Source of the DNA: Diphasiastrum complanatum | Lineage: Eukaryota > Streptophyta > Lycopodiopsida > Lycopodiales > Lycopodiaceae | Direction: 5' to 3' | DNA: 64,000 nucleotides | Assembly (NCBI GenBank): GCA_029204225.1 | Contig: CM055095.1 | Location: forward strand, 39,612,141-39,676,140 | Shown: one piece after another, positions 23,501 through 37,102 of the stretch | How positions within the stretch are numbered: position 1 is the first letter of the stretch | How the letters are laid out: each line of letters begins with the position of its first letter | The notes under the pieces: model-generated | Database searches by the model: none | Told to the model about the DNA's origin: nothing | The model's input: the letters and a program-made list of their open reading frames with translations, nothing else | Translations under genes and position numbers: made by a program

Positions 23501-25743
23501 GGACATAGTTTACACTTGCGGAAGCGACCCCATAGCTTATCTTATCAGAGACCTAAGAAGTAGACAGATATCTAGTGGGAGTTTGAGAACTGATGCTTGT
23601 TAGTTGGAAGAGCGACAAAAAACTATGACTTTTGTGACTGATGGCACCTAAGGTTGAAAGAGTTCAATTTCATGTAGCTAGTGTGTTGAGGTTAGACCAG
23701 ATTTCTGCACGCACATGATCCCAAAACACCAATCTTGTTGATAGCGCTTGGAAAGTAATCAACTGGGCAAACAGCCACCTGATTTAACAGTCAGAAGCTT
23801 ACAAAATCACTGAACTTTGTATAGTGCTGAGTGAGCGTTCCTTGTACAAATTAAACTACTTTTTTGTGCTTCTTGCAACATTCCAGCAATAGAATGATAT
23901 AGCAGACTAAGCAGTCACATCTTCCTCATTTATGTTTTAAACTGATGCCCCTTGAATGTTTCCAGTTTATTAGAACTTTTTAAGCAGTGCATATTGTTTG
24001 ATTGAACAGATTATAAAGGCATGTTTCAACTCAAGTCATATGTTAGACATGTTCTTTTACTGTGGGCATCTCATGAAACTAATGAATTTGGGATGTTTCA
24101 AATGCAATGAACACTTCATGAAATGGTTCTGTAGCAAATGTTTATACTGAAATTAGTAATTCAATCCATTTTGTCAAGGTGAAAATTAGTCTGTTCATCA
24201 AAATTCTTTATTGAAACTGGAGATGTTCATGTTGTTTCACTGGAAAACTGGAGACTTAACTCTTCTGATCTCGGACTTTTGTTGCCTGTTGGTGAACTTT
24301 TTAGACTGTCTGACGATTTTTACGAATGAACTTGTACTCTCATATGCTCTAGCATCTGATACCCCTGTTATGTCATCATGTGGACGGAGTTTTTGCATGC
24401 CGAGCGAGAAAACCCAAACATTTAGCCATTTCTTTTGAGATTGATGACAATTGGAGAAATCAAATCAAAATAAAATCATGCATCACACACTGAGGGGCCA
24501 AGATGGGGTCTACAGCTTTGAGGAATCTTTATTACTTTGAGAAACAAAACTGAGCACCATCTGCATCATTTGTTGATCAGATTGATACCTCACATATGGT
24601 GTTGCCAGGCTTTGGGATTCGCAACAATTCGGCAATGCACAATGACACAACTGAAATGCAGACACTTTGTGGCTAACTGATCACTGAAGGAACTGCGACT
24701 AAATAAGTAAAGGTGCATTAAATAGAATCTAGTATTCTGTAATTAGTCTGTGTTGTCTTGGTTACTCTTGCTTACGTATTATGGTCCCTGGTTTTGCTTT
24801 TAGTGTCTTTTAGAAAAACAGTTCCTTGTTGATTGTTGGTTGCATATATGCTTTTTATAAGCTTTTCATTTGACATTAACTTGTCAATTTTAATTTGAAG
24901 AATTTGGATATTTTTGTCACTTTGGCGGACACGCAAGTTCTCAAGGAATTTTTGTCCAACTAGTGGCCAGCTATATGTTGTTATTGACATACCTTGAGGG
25001 TGCGCATGCCCCTACAACTGATCCAGTTTTGTACTAATCAAAATTAATGCATGTCATTTGATGTCATCACGATAAACTTGCTGCTATTTTGTAATTATTT
25101 TTTAAATCTTTTTCCTCTCCTGGATTTTCTTTACATGACTGCTTTAAAGTGTACTATTGAAGTTTATTTGAGGTCTTGTTTTATTGAGGTTAATCACTTG
25201 TTACTTAGTTCAATTATATACTTTCCTTTTATCTACCTAGCTCTGTTTTTTTGAAGTTTTCGATTCCAAAACATCATGAGAAACAATTTGGAAAACAGAA
25301 AATATCAACACATGCCAATATGAAGCCCAAAATTCCATAACTTTGTCATTCAGTACTACTAAAAAGTCATTAACATGGAAGACGATCTTAAACTCATAAA
25401 AAAGCAGTTACCTAAAGTCAAACACATGGCAGCCATAAAACTTCAAGTCCTCGTGACATAGCTAAATCCTAAACCATAAGTCCTACAACATCCACAGCTA
25501 GTCATTTGTGTTGTGAGTGGCTGTTGTTGTTCGACCAAAGTAGTTTGATTGCTTGAATTGTCTACACCATCATCAAGGTCATTTGCTCTTGGCTGTGAAA
25601 GAAAAGAACAATAAGGATAGGATCATAAATGGATTCATTCAATCCACGAGTGATTGATTGCATTACTATCTTCATCTCCATCCAAACTAGCACCTAGAAT
25701 CAACACAATGTAGATCTATAAGCAAGAGCAATTTAAAGCAAAG

Positions 25744-25745
<2 letters not shown>
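23501..25745. other. FBL15 3' untranslated region and downstream flank
   Basis: Sequence after the FBL15 stop is AT-rich with no coding exon recognised on either strand. The transcript end cannot be fixed; AATAAA-like words are scattered and none stands out. Confidence 0.5.

Positions 25746-25821
<76 letters not shown>
25746..25821. repeat. (GA)n microsatellite, about 38 units
   Basis: An uninterrupted GA dinucleotide array. Its complement, (CT)n, forms a longer array at 34223-34364. Confidence 0.98.
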
Positions 25822-25825
<4 letters not shown>

Positions 25826-26982
25826 TTGATGCAAAATCCTCATGATCTCTTCAAATTGTTCTTACCTAATGAGCTCCAAATTGGAGTATATACAAAAAGC
25901 TCGAGGCTTGGATTGACCTGACCTGTTTTACGTTTGTGGGATAGTACATCCACTTGTCCTTTGGCTTATCTTAAGGTCTCATACAAATCTATGGCCATCC
26001 AATCAAAGTGCACCTCTTGAAAAAAGCTAGAATCTAGAAAAATGCATTCTAATATGACAAACTTGACTATTTGCCTTAATGGCTCTTGGTATTATGCACA
26101 AGGTAACTTATGCCTATGCTTCACATGTGATAACAAGCTCCACAAGTGTGGAATGATATTATCTACATATAATTGGTCTAATTAAGCTATATTTTGTCAT
26201 ATTTCTCACACTCCTCAAAAAATAGCTTGATTCAACTATGAAAAACTATACATAACTTCAAGGGTAGATTATGGTTTAATAAATACATCAGTTGCAGGTA
26301 CGAAACTCTAAAAATCAGCTAACAAAACTGATGATGATGCATTAGCACCATATCCATGGAAGCACCTCCTTGAAGTAAATCCATTTCCAAACGCCATGAA
26401 GAGGATTCCAGTCCTAGCACCTTTGCCATTGGTTCCTTCCATACTTGGGAGAAGATCCTTGATCCCAAAGCTCCTCCTCCTCGAGAAAAACTTGAGGCCA
26501 CATTGCCTCATAATGATCGCAAAGATTGATCATGTTACCAAGATCACAAAAATTAAGCATACCAAGATTTCCAAGACTATGCATGCTAAAATAACAAATA
26601 ATTTGCATCATTTCTCTTGTTAAAAACCAGTGATTAGGACCCTAAATGGATCTACAAAAGATTCTCAAGAGCGATTGGCTACTTGTTCAATCAATCTATT
26701 GCAAAACTAGCACTCAAATCTTGACCTAGATTGGCAATTTTGATCTAATCAAGCAAGAACAATCAAATTATGATCAAAACACCTGAGAATGGCTTCACAC
26801 GTGTGAAGTATAGTCTGTAGTATGATCTGATATCAGAGAATTGATTGCACTAAGTTTGGATTAAATTCACATAAAAAAATCACAACACAAATGGAGTAAA
26901 AACTCGAGATTAGCAATAACTCCAAAAACTTGATCTCTCATCAAATTGAATTAATCTTTGCAAGAACAATGATGAGGCTATC
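25822..26982. other. degenerate retrotransposon-like sequence
   Basis: No intact gene. Near 26212-26300 the minus strand reads a degraded TDVFIKP-like copia RNase H tail followed by a GAGGAGTG purine tract, suggesting the 3' end of an old minus-strand copia element. The part at about 26640-26960 shares words with 34880-35050 and 62370-62560 (TAGATTGGCAATT, CACACGTGTGAA, CACAACACAAAT), so it belongs to a dispersed LTR-like family. Confidence 0.4.
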
Positions 26983-27445
26983 TGTTACAACTCCCCATGA
27001 ATCTCCAATTGCCTTGAAGGTTCCACACACCCCATACTAGTGACAACGCACCGTATCCGTCCACCCATAGGGTCACAACCGACCCACCCCCATGCACTGA
27101 AGCTATCGACATAGTCATGCCTAGTCGAGCCTCTTGTGATAACTGGCGTCTCATACCACCAGCCATCACCCTCGGCTCTCTCTAGCATACATTTCCTGGC
27201 CTGGAGATACATCCTAGCTAATGCCCGTGCTCTCCATCCAAAAAACTCCCGGGTAGACTGAGTGAATGGAAAGAAGGAAACCCCACCACTATACATGCAT
27301 AGCATATTGGGTCCCATCAAGCACGGTCCTGCTGATGACACGTGATCACCTAGGATAGTGACGTGTGGCACCCAAACATGTCGATAACGCCGTCATGCCC
27401 CTTGCGAGGCTGTCACTGAAGGGCGTATCGTTATGGTACATTACA
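26983..27445 (-). mobile_element. 3' LTR of a Ty3-gypsy chromovirus
   Basis: On the minus strand the 463-bp segment begins TGTAATGTACC just after a purine tract (GGGGGAGGAAA at 27446-27456) and ends GAGTTGTAACA. Pol lies immediately upstream in the same orientation. It shares U3 blocks with the LTR at 1035-1520. Confidence 0.75.
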
Positions 27446-27469
27446 TTTCCTCCCCCATAAAAACTTCCT

Positions 27470-29410
27470 TCTATGGGAAAAAAACCAGGGAATCTAAGTC
27501 TCAAATCGTCTTCCCTCTCTTAGGTGTCCTCATCATCTGACTTACCTTTCCAACAAATCAGATGTTCAGAAATCAAACGATTTTTCATCCATGATCCTAT
27601 CTGGTTCATGGGGTACAAAAGCAGTCAAATCCTCCAATACTACTAGATCATCTGTGGGAATTAGGTTATCCTTTCCACCAAGTTGTTCCTTTAATCGACT
27701 AACATGGAATACATGATGGACCTTAGTTCCAACATGGAGTTCTAGTCGATACGCAGCCCTACCAATCTTGTTAAGAACTTTGAAAGGGCCGCTAAAGCGT
27801 GGAGATAACTTCGGACATTTCCTCGTTTGAAGTGTCTTAGAGTCTTTTGGGATTCTAAGATACACCCAATCTCCGATCTCAAATTTTCGAGGAGCGCGAC
27901 TTCAGTTAGCATAGAATTGGGCTCCGATCTAATGCTTTTCCTAGCCACCTGCAACATTTCCTGCATATCATGCAAGAAATCTGCTACAGCTTGTACCGTG
28001 AGACCTTTGAGTCCAACGAAGATAGGGGAACGAGGCTGAAAGCCGTACAAGAGCATAAAAGGACTAAAACCAGTGGCAGAATGCTTCATACTATTATATG
28101 AAAACTCAACCATTGGGAGATACTTTTTCCAATATGACTGTCGCCTGGAAACATATGCGCGAAGCATATCTTCCATCGACTGGTTGACACGCTCGATCTG
28201 ACCATCGGTTTCTGAGTGATCCATAGATGATAGAGTTAAAGTAGATTCCAGTCTTTCAACTTGACTGCCTGCCAGAACTTGCCAGTGGACTTGGAATCAC
28301 AATCACTAACAATATCGTTTGGCAAACCATACAACCTGAACAACTTTTCAACGAAGAGTTGAGCAAGTTCTGAAGTTTTGACAATAACTTTTGTTGGAAT
28401 AAATTGCACCATCTTGGTAAGCCTGTCAACTATTACCCAAATGGCATCGTGACCCTTCCCAGACTTGGGAAGTCCGACCACAATTTCCATGAAAATACTT
28501 TCCCACTTGTTGCTCGAAATTTCCAATGGATGTAACAGAACAGCTACTCTGAGTCTCTTCGCTTTATTTACTTGGCACTGTTTACACTTTTGAACATAAG
28601 CCTCGACATGACCTTTCATTTTTGGCCACTAAAATTCTCTCTTAACAAGTCCAAGTGTCCTCTGTATACCAGGGTGTCCCGCATTGGGGATATTGTGGCA
28701 CTCATGCATGATTTGGGCCCTAATGTCCGCGATATCTGGCACACAAACTTTCCTCTACGGAAAAGTAAACCATTCCTTATAGAATATTCATCAAGTATTT
28801 TCTCTTTGCGAGACTTTTTGGAATCCTGCTTTCCAAGGTTATTTCTCAGAATAGAGCTTCATGTCAGGACTTCTTGCTAGATACGACTGAAATACTCATC
28901 GGTCTGACAAAGATCTCGCAAAGAAAGATACAACTCGGATTGGAACTCAACAAAGCATAACTGATTAAAACCCCTCCAATCTGGCTCAAAGCATCAGCGA
29001 CACAATTCGACGTACCTCGACGGTACTTAATGTCGAATTCGAACTCCTGTATGAGTTCCGACCAACGGGCCTTACGACCCGTAAGGTCCGAGGCATCACA
29101 GCTATCCGAGATAACCATGAATTTAGATCCATACAAATAATGTCTCCAGATCTTTAACGCATGGATGACAACAAAACTTTCCTTCTCAAGTAGAATACCT
29201 ACTTTGAGCTGGGTCCAACTTCTTGCTTTCGAAAGCCATAGGTCTACCATCCTGATAAAGGATTGCACCCACCGCATAGTCACTAGCATCCATTTCCACT
29301 AGGAAAGGTCTGCTAGGGTCCACTATGTGTAAAATAGGGGCTGTAGACACTAACATCTTCAAAGCCTCAAATCTTTAATTAAGTTCATCGGTACATATAG
29401 CATATGGACT
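27470..29410 (-). pseudogene. Ty3-gypsy chromovirus pol remnant (RNase H, integrase, chromodomain)
   Basis: Minus-strand order: RNase H (about 29410-28864; EKESFVVIHALKIWRHYL, then NCVADALS), H2C2 zinc-binding part with CKQCQVNKAKR (about 28590), integrase core (28619-27742; FMEIVVGLP, then VSDCDSK where DRD is usual), integrase C-terminal module with HHVFHVSRLK (about 27715) and a chromodomain tail (HLICWKGKSDDEDT, about 27515-27560) in which the usual Trp codon position reads as a stop. The frame is broken at about 28225, 27866, 27566 and elsewhere. Reverse transcriptase and gag are missing: the element is cut near 29410. The chromodomain class is known to target heterochromatin. Confidence 0.88.
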
Positions 29411-30549
29411 GATTTTTGAATGCCTTCCGGCCTTCTTCTTATTACCCTTTTTAGGTTTTCTTTTGGCTTTTTTCACTCCCTTAAGGGAAACCGCAAGGAG
29501 CCACTTTAGGGACCGAAAGAAACCGCCAAGGGCAGCGCTGAGTCAACCTTATGAAGACCAAGGGAGGACTCAACGAAACTGCAATATGCCACTACCGCAA
29601 TGGCAATGGTTGCAACGAAGGCAAACGACACCGAACCGCAAAGTCAACCTTACGGTTTAAGTGAAGACCAAAACCACAAGGAAGCACAATCTACGTCTTA
29701 CGACATTACGAATCGCCAAGCCAATATTACGGTTCATTACAACTTCTACAATGGTGCAACTTCACACTCCTGAAGTGGATTTCAAATCCAAATGATGTAT
29801 GTATGTCGTTGTACACTACTTCACGACCAAGTACACACTTAGAACTAAACTAATCTTGTAAATATGGATTAGTTAAATGCGATTCTTGTAACAAACTAGA
29901 ACATCATGTATAAATACATCTCCACCTCTCATTAGCTTGTGTGCACAAAGAGTGAAAGATTTAGCATTTTTGTTACATTTTATTTTATGTTGTAACATAC
30001 AATTGTTGCTCTTGCTCCATTACAAGCAGTTAATGTAATATACAAGCAACACTTCTTCATCTGTGTCTTACGTAGATGTTTTGTATGTGTTGTGATCTGA
30101 TTGCATTACTCTACCTTGCTTGACACACTCGTTCACTCCCTCTGACAGATCACAAACGTCTTTGACTCCTCTGCATCTGATCAGACTACGGTCGTCTCTG
30201 ACGCCTGAGGAACAAGCACGAAATCTCTGCACCATAGTTCTTTATTCTATAATCGAACATTCCAACTCTAATCATTGACAATAACTCTTACACTCTTCGG
30301 TGGATGCAATCACCCTGATACCTAATTGCGCATTTGTTTTAAAACCGGTCCTATATCGGGACGAGAGCTATTCCACACTATTTCCTTTCCTCTAGTTTGG
30401 ATCAAACAAGTCTCGATATTGCCATTGTGCTCTGAATACCTCTTTTATCCTATGGTTTTATTTTTGGGCCTTTTTGATACGACAAATATGGGAGAGTCCT
30501 TTTTGAGCAAGAATAACAAATTGGATGAGATTTCCAACTATGCGGTGTA
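29411..30549 (+). other. putative LTR/leader of a plus-strand copia element
   Basis: Downstream lies a copia gag on the plus strand, so this stretch should hold its LTR and leader. A promoter-like TATAAATAC sits at about 29909-29917, followed by CT-rich sequence and, some 130 bases on, thymine-rich sequence. No terminal repeat boundaries or primer-binding site were found. The part at 29460-29760 is GC-richer, with a repeated GTCAACCTTA word. Confidence 0.35.
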
Positions 30550-31560
30550 GAAATTCAAAATGAAGAAATTTTGATTGAGAAAGAATTGTGGGATGTTGTC
30601 ACACGAGAGAAGCGAAGACTGGCAAACGAAGTGGACATCAATATTTTCAATAAGAAAATGAGAAGAGCCATGACTTTCATCAACTTGTTAGTGAAAGATC
30701 ACATCGTTACCCACATAAGTAATGCCGTAATGCCAAGACAAACATGGAACATACCGAAGTAGCAATTCAAGACGTCAAATTCATCAAGAATTGTGTTTTT
30801 GAAGTCAAAGTTGAATAGAGCCCGACTGGAGCAAGGGGAGTGCATTTAGACTTATATGACCAAAATGAAAACAATGAGGGATGAACTACATTCTATTGGC
30901 GAGTGCATACGTGATGTTGAGCTAGCGCACAATGCATTGTGCAACATTGCGGAGCCCTATCAGATGGTCGTGAGCGGGATATCATCAAGAGAAAGACTGC
31001 AAAACTTTGACGAGCTCACATGGATCTTGATGTAGGAGGAGCAATGACGGGAAATGGTGAAAACTTGATGTCGAAATACTGACGACAAGCACTTGCGGCA
31101 TGCCATCAATTTGCGCCAAACAATTGTGGCAATACTGAAAGCTATGTATGCTTCAACAAATCCTCCACCCAAGCAAGTTCTAGGCAGTGTGGGGTGCTAG
31201 GCTCCAAAGTGATATGAATCTCGGAGACCTATTGGTTATGTTCCACTATGTTCAAATTGTTCTGGAGAGAGACGCACAACTGCTGACTATCCAAAATGTT
31301 CAAAAGAAAAAGTTTTATTCAAATATGTACAAAATCTTGTAGTAGCAGATACTGAACCAATGCATTGGGTTGAGTTTTTGAAAAAAAAAATAATTTTTTT
31401 AATAGACATGACTTGGTCGAGTGGTCTTGATGAAGCGAACAAAGTTTCGACTCGAAGCTCTACTAAACATTTGAATAAAAACTTTGTTAAATTCCCAAAA
31501 AATAAACGAAAACATACGAAGGTCAATGAATTGCTAACATAAACAAATTTAAAGAATGAT
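30550..31560 (+). pseudogene. Ty1-copia gag remnant
   Basis: Reads ELWDVV, later TWNI-L and R-L-EQGECI in the spacing of plant copia gag (UBN2/Retrotran_gag family), then a degraded zinc knuckle near 31255-31300 (CSNCSGERRTTADYPKC, with the His position lost). Several stops break the frame (about 30760, 30847, 31034, 31197). It meets a second copia gag of the opposite strand at about 31.6 kb. Confidence 0.65.
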
Positions 31561-32442
31561 TTAGATAATGACCAAAATGCTGAGAAGCTATATAAAAAGG
31601 ACATATTTGAAGAAACTCTAATTGAATTGTAGCTTGACTGCACTCATGAAACCAATTTTGTTGGCTAGTCATGTGCTGAATAGCGCTTGACTAAATCCAT
31701 TTATGGCAAATGAAGATCTTGTCGGTCTTTATTTTTCATGAATGCTGCTTCATCCGTTTCTTTGTCGAAGTCTTTCGTTTCAGCTGCATTAGCATATTGC
31801 TGCTACAATTGCTACTGCTGCAACTTTTTTGATTTGAGAATTCAACAATCCTTTAGCAAATGTCCAATTTGTTTGCAATATCTGCAAAATAGTTTTGATT
31901 TTGATGAAGCTGAATCTGAATTTGCACGTAGTTTTGAATTCAAATTATTATTTGACTTTTGTGATGAATTTGACTTCTTTTCTCTCATCGAATTTCTTTG
32001 AATAAAGAGATTTCGATTTTGGTGACAAATGAGAGAACGAAGATTTATTTCTCCAGATCTCTTCCTATAGTAGCATAGATAAAACTCGTGCTAATGTAAG
32101 ACCTTGTTGAGTAGAAATGATGAATACCCAATTTTCATGGGTGTCAGGAAGGCTCGACATGAGTGTCATGACGACATCTGCATCATTGATTGCTATGCCA
32201 CTTGTAGACATCTGCTCAAGAAGATTTTTGAAGTTGTTCAAGTGATTCAAAATCAAATTTGTATCAGTCATTTTGAATGAGAAAAACTTTTTTCTCAAAT
32301 GATGTTTGGAAGTCACGTCTCTAATGTCATAGAGAGTGATTAGAAAATTCCAAGCTTCTAATGAAGTTTGAGCGCTTTGAATATGACTCATATGATTATC
32401 TCTAATATTGTAAGGGCAAAGGCCTTTCCATCCTTCTACTTC

Positions 32443-32558
32443 CATTTAGTAATGGCCACCCAACGGGGTTGGCTCAACTGGTTAGCTTGGCATCCAAAGT
32501 TTCTTTGGTCCCAGGTTCGAGCCTCCCCTTGGAAACCAAGAAGCATTTAGTAATGGCC
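32443..32558. repeat. 15-bp target-site duplication around the SINE
   Basis: Both copies are identical; they and the insert together span this interval. The length fits LINE-mediated retroposition rather than a DNA transposon. Confidence 0.85.
32458..32543 (+). mobile_element. tRNA-derived SINE
   Basis: An 86-bp insert with pol III promoter boxes, A box TGGCTCAACTGG (32470-32481) and B box GGTTCGAGCC (32514-32523). It is flanked by perfect 15-bp direct repeats CATTTAGTAATGGCC at 32443-32457 and 32544-32558. These are the duplicated target: removing one repeat and the insert restores a continuous copia gag match. A second, diverged and truncated copy lies at 40622-40690. Confidence 0.85.
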
Positions 32559-32720
32559 GCCAGATCTACAACAGGCTTAACCTCAATACCTTCGACAACT
32601 TCCCAAAGCTCTTTCGCTTTTAATAGAATTCAAAGATGACGCATCCATAGTAGACAAATCTGATATTGAAAATCTGACAATGAAGATGAATTCTTTGAAA
32701 TTAGTTACCAAAGATATGAT

Positions 32721-32735
32721 CCAAATCTGATACCA
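32721..32735 (-). other. copia primer-binding site
   Basis: The minus strand reads TGGTATCAGATTTGG directly after the LTR end ...TCAACA. The first ten bases match the initiator methionine tRNA complement. Confidence 0.85.
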
Positions 32736-33483
32736 TGTTGAAAAATGGTTGTATATGAGTTGAATAACTATTCAACAATGATAGTTCGATTGTAGGAAGA
32801 ATAACATTTAATGTTATAACAAAACTATTTTGATATTATCATAAATACAACTTATCATCATTCACAACAGAAAATGAATAATAGAGAAAGATCGCTTCAT
32901 TTTCAATTATTAGAATTCAGATCGTAATAGCATGAATAACATAAAACAGTCAGACAAGACAAGTCATGTGCCGAATCGTCGAATGTAGCATGCATTGTTG
33001 AATGATGATAAATACATCTGATGTCTATTCAGATTGCATGATAATAATAGCGCATCTAATTTTGCTTTAAATTTTGCTCATACACAAACTATAATCGCAA
33101 TAGCTTGGTAATGATCAGTCTGTGCCTATGGCAGAACAAAGAGAGAGAAGAAGAAGAAGAGCGACTATATACTTAACTGAATAATTCAACTTCTAAAAAG
33201 GAACTAATCTATTGACCTATTAATAGTTGTTGATGGCACAGCCCTAACGGAATACGCCGCCATCCACCTGGCAGGTGCCATGTGGCGATAATAGATTGTA
33301 CTCGAAATACGTAATGGATAAGACTCCATAACCAAATCCGATAAAGTTGTTATTTGGAAACTCTCAAATCATCGTTTAAAATCTATTTGATATTGTGTCG
33401 ACACTACGTGTATTTCTGTAGACGGTCTCGAATCCTTCGACACTATCTCGACAATGCAAGTAAAACTCTCGAGTAGTTCCACA
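32736..33483 (-). mobile_element. 5' LTR of the minus-strand copia element
   Basis: Plus-strand ends are TGTTGA (at the primer-binding site) and TCCACA (33478-33483), a near inverted pair; the outer end is less certain. A TATA-like tract lies near 33167-33172. It shares a block resembling AGAAATACACG-GTGTCGA with the LTR at 37103-38460, so the two are related. Confidence 0.65.
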
Positions 33484-33723
33484 TTACAAAATGATTGAAA
33501 GATGAGTCTGCTACAAAATTCCAAAGTGGATGCAACTCACACGTGGCCTGTACTTTCCATACATTAAATGCTCACATATGATCCAATAAATCACTCAAAA
33601 CAAGCAATCATTAGCCAATTTGAAGCTAGAGGACAATTGAGATGCAAGAGCACTCTCAAACCTAGAATTTTCACTCAAGATATTGCTTCACGGAGATCAA
33701 AGTTCATGCATGTGTGTACATAG
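33484..33723 (-). other. leader-like sequence between two LTRs
   Basis: This stretch follows the primer-binding site at 33724-33735 and ends where another LTR begins. It reads as an untranslated leader interrupted by the insertion at 32736-33483. No coding content. Confidence 0.45.
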
Positions 33724-33735
33724 GCTCTGATACCA
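33724..33735 (-). other. copia primer-binding site, exact match
   Basis: The minus strand reads TGGTATCAGAGC, the canonical initiator methionine tRNA complement, directly after the LTR end ...TTTTTGACA. Confidence 0.9.
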
Positions 33736-35417
<1,682 letters not shown>

Positions 35418-35430
35418 CTCCTCCTCACAA

Positions 35431-36330
35431 CTAGGTTGGATCTAACATAGATCTACTAATCACTCCAAGAAAGGTTCTTAACTTTACAAATGCTTCCCTT
35501 TGAAGAGGTTTAGTGAGCACATCAGCCATACATTCATTACTTGGTACATGTTCTAAAGAGACGTCCTTCGCTTGAACCTTTTCTCTCACAAAGTGATGAC
35601 AAATCTCAATGTGTTTGGGTCTTGCATGGAAGATTGGACTTGATGCAAGATGTTGAGCTGAAAGGTTGTCATTATGGATTATTGGTACATCCTTTGGATC
35701 CATAATCTTTAACTCCACCAATAATCTCTTGATCCAAAGCACTTCCTTAGTTGTAGTAGTAAGTGCCTTGTACTCGACCTCAGTTGAAGAAAGTGAGATT
35801 GTTTCTTGCTTCTTTGATAGCCAAGAAACTACTCCATCACCTATGAAGGTTGCATATGCAGTTGTTGATCTTCTATCTCTCTTGTCACATGCAAAATCTG
35901 AATCACTATAGGCATGCAAGTCCCTCCATAGAGAATGCCATAGTCTAGTGTGTCTTCCAATGTTCAATGGATCTTGCATGTATTAAATTAATCTACATAC
36001 ACTAAAGGTAAGATCAGGCCTAGTAATAGTTATCCACATTGAGCCTATAAGTTTTCTATACAAAGTGATGTCTATGAAGGATCTTTCATCATCTTCTTTA
36101 GACACTTTTACATCTTGCTCCATGGGAGTTTCTACATACTTGCAATCTTGCATCTTAAACTTTTTAGCAAAATTTCATAGTTTGTTTGAAAAATGAAGAT
36201 AAAATCAGATTCTCTAATGACTTCTATGCCCAAAATATAATGGAGATCACCTAGATCTACCATCTTGAACTCTAGTGAAAGATCTATCTTGACTCAGATA
36301 TAATCTGGTTAATTGCAAGTTAGCTCTCTC
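35431..36330 (-). pseudogene. Ty1-copia reverse transcriptase-RNase H remnant, minus strand
   Basis: Minus strand: a reverse transcriptase tail with FKMVDLGDLHYILGIEV (about 36280-36220) and YRKLIGSMWITITRPDL (about 36070-36015), then RNase H at 35979-35431 with YSDSDFACDKRDRRS, SLSSTEVEY, FHARPKHIEI and MADVLTKPL. The RNase H part is open over 182 codons. Everything upstream of the reverse transcriptase tail is missing; the break near 36330 abuts a plus-strand copia fragment broken in about the same domain. Confidence 0.88.
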
Positions 36331-36339
36331 ACCAATGTG

Positions 36340-37090
36340 ACCAGGTCTCAAATTGTCAAAGGACCAGTGTCCTCAAACAATTCAAGAGAAGGAGCAGATG
36401 CGTGAGTATCCTTATCATTCAATAATAGGATCTCTTATGTACGCAATGATCTGTACCAGGCCAGACACAGATTTTGCATTCAGCTCCCTAAGTCAGTATA
36501 TGACTAACCCTGGTGTAACACATTGGAAGGCTCTTATCAGAGTCATGAGATATCTTCGAGCTACTATGGACTTTTGCATTTGTTACGGAGCAATCGACAA
36601 CGACAAACTCAATTTACTCATTGGTTTTACAGATGCAAGTTGGGCAGAAGATGTAGACACTCGTAAATCCACTTCCGGATTTACATTCTTCCTGAACAAT
36701 ATTTCCTGGAATAGTCACAAGCAATCTTCAATAGCTCTATCTTCTACAGAATCAGAGTATATTGCAGCCTCACAAGCTACAAAGGAAACAATTTGGTTGA
36801 GAAACTTATTTTCAGATACCAGTCTGAATCAATATGCTCCGACATTATTATTTTATGATAATCAAAGTGCCATTGCCTTATCAGCCAACCCTAGATTTCA
36901 TTCTAGGAGTAAGCACATTGAGCTGAAGTATCACTATGTTAGAAGCAAAGTTCTCGACAAAGAGGTCAGATTATAGTACTGTCGAACGCAAGATATGATA
37001 GCAGATATTTTTACTAAAGCATTAAGCTTGGATTCACAAAGAAAGTTCTGTGCAAAATTAAGTTTAAAGGTCAAGGCATTCATGGATTCA
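36340..37090 (+). pseudogene. Ty1-copia reverse transcriptase-RNase H remnant, plus strand
   Basis: Begins near SKDQCPQT, then SIIGSLMYAM-CTRPD, RNase H FTDASWAEDVDTRKSTSGFTF, LSSTESEYIA and FHSRSKHIELKYHYVR, and a MIADIFTKAL tail. Open from 36353 to a stop at 36974. A different subfamily from the minus-strand neighbour, judged by residue differences. A purine tract TTAGGGGGAG precedes the 3' LTR. Confidence 0.88.
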
Positions 37091-37102
37091 GATTAGGGGG
37101 AG

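Larger units (their letters stand above)
31640..32720 (-). pseudogene. Ty1-copia gag remnant, minus strand, with nested SINE
   Basis: Minus strand: the start region near 32690 (ERALGSC after the leader), gag body SAQTSLEAWNFLITLYDI and later LMSSLPDTHENW (32445-32065), and a perfect CCHC zinc knuckle CX2CX4HX4C at 31886-31845. The gag is interrupted at 32443-32558 by a SINE with its target duplication, and has stops on both sides. Pol is missing: sequence homology ends near 31640. Confidence 0.8.
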
